Positions 63,999 through 64,000 of a stretch of 64,000 bases of DNA are shown piece by piece; the stretch's first letter is position 1; each line of letters begins with the position of its first letter. The notes under the pieces were generated by a model. That model saw nothing but the letters and a program-made list of their open reading frames with translations. It made no database searches and was not told where the DNA came from. A program made the translations under genes and the position numbers. The stretch comes from Prorocentrum cordatum (taxonomy: Eukaryota > Sar > Dinophyceae > Prorocentrales > Prorocentraceae), in NCBI GenBank assembly GCA_963575745.1, contig CAUYUJ010009757.1, positions 37,501 through 101,500 on the forward strand. The letters are read 5' to 3'.

Positions 63999-64000
63999 GG

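Larger units (their letters stand above)
55836..64000. repeat. 23-kb macro-repeat, copy C (truncated by window)
   Basis: Begins with the same spacer/TGAATGCGG junction as B. It is essentially identical to B up to about 60850 apart from one insert and one noisy patch, and identical to A in long stretches from about 62090 to the end. Confidence 0.92.

Overview
The window looks like nuclear DNA of a eukaryote with a repeat-dominated genome, most likely a dinoflagellate. The grounds are a Ty1/copia-type pol with the tail features I associate with dinoflagellate elements (YVxDFKLAG palm motif, GRVVVQGN at the RT entry, PQTNG-x-IER in integrase), high GC, CCCH fingers in place of a retroviral zinc knuckle, and the absence of any bacterial-type operon. 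This is inference from motifs. I see no rRNA, convincing tRNA, CRISPR array or intact single-copy host gene.

Layout: 1-2735 is a GC-rich left flank with a (GT)n microsatellite and a decayed minus-strand coding region. 2740-5068 holds a diverged spacer module, a TTAGC-type satellite (3925-4650) and a GC-palindrome module. 5069-7471 and 7472-9889 are a 2.4-kb direct tandem duplication. From about 9665 to the end the window is a tandem array of a ~23-kb unit: copy A 9665-32644, copy B 32645-55835, copy C 55836 to the window end (truncated). Each unit is a ~17-kb coding block on the minus strand followed, at higher coordinates, by ~5.6 kb of spacer made of diverged modules with GC-rich hairpins and (GAC)n arrays.

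Read in the minus direction, the coding block has two halves. The first, ~8.6 kb, is a copia-like gag-pol: coiled-coil gag, three CCCH fingers with an RS domain, aspartic protease (DSGS), integrase (HHCC and DDE), reverse transcriptase and RNase H. The second, ~8.5 kb, runs from the end of RNase H to about 9944 and holds seven further coding segments, here called D1-D7. D3 carries the signature motifs of the Tpt1/KptA RNA 2'-phosphotransferase family, and D7 carries a CxxC...CxxC zinc ribbon. The other D segments match no family I know. A ~22-base imperfect hairpin motif recurs at least ten times through both halves. I find no LTR at either end of the block.

Several inactivating lesions are shared by copies A and B (a TGA in gag, a TAA before RT, a gag frameshift, and YVDD changed to YVGD), so the element was probably already defective when the 23-kb unit was duplicated. 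Other frameshifts are private and often complementary between copies. Some cluster in short indel-dense patches or beside homopolymers, so part of the apparent decay may be consensus error. Copy C is a mosaic: B-like on the left, A-like on the right.
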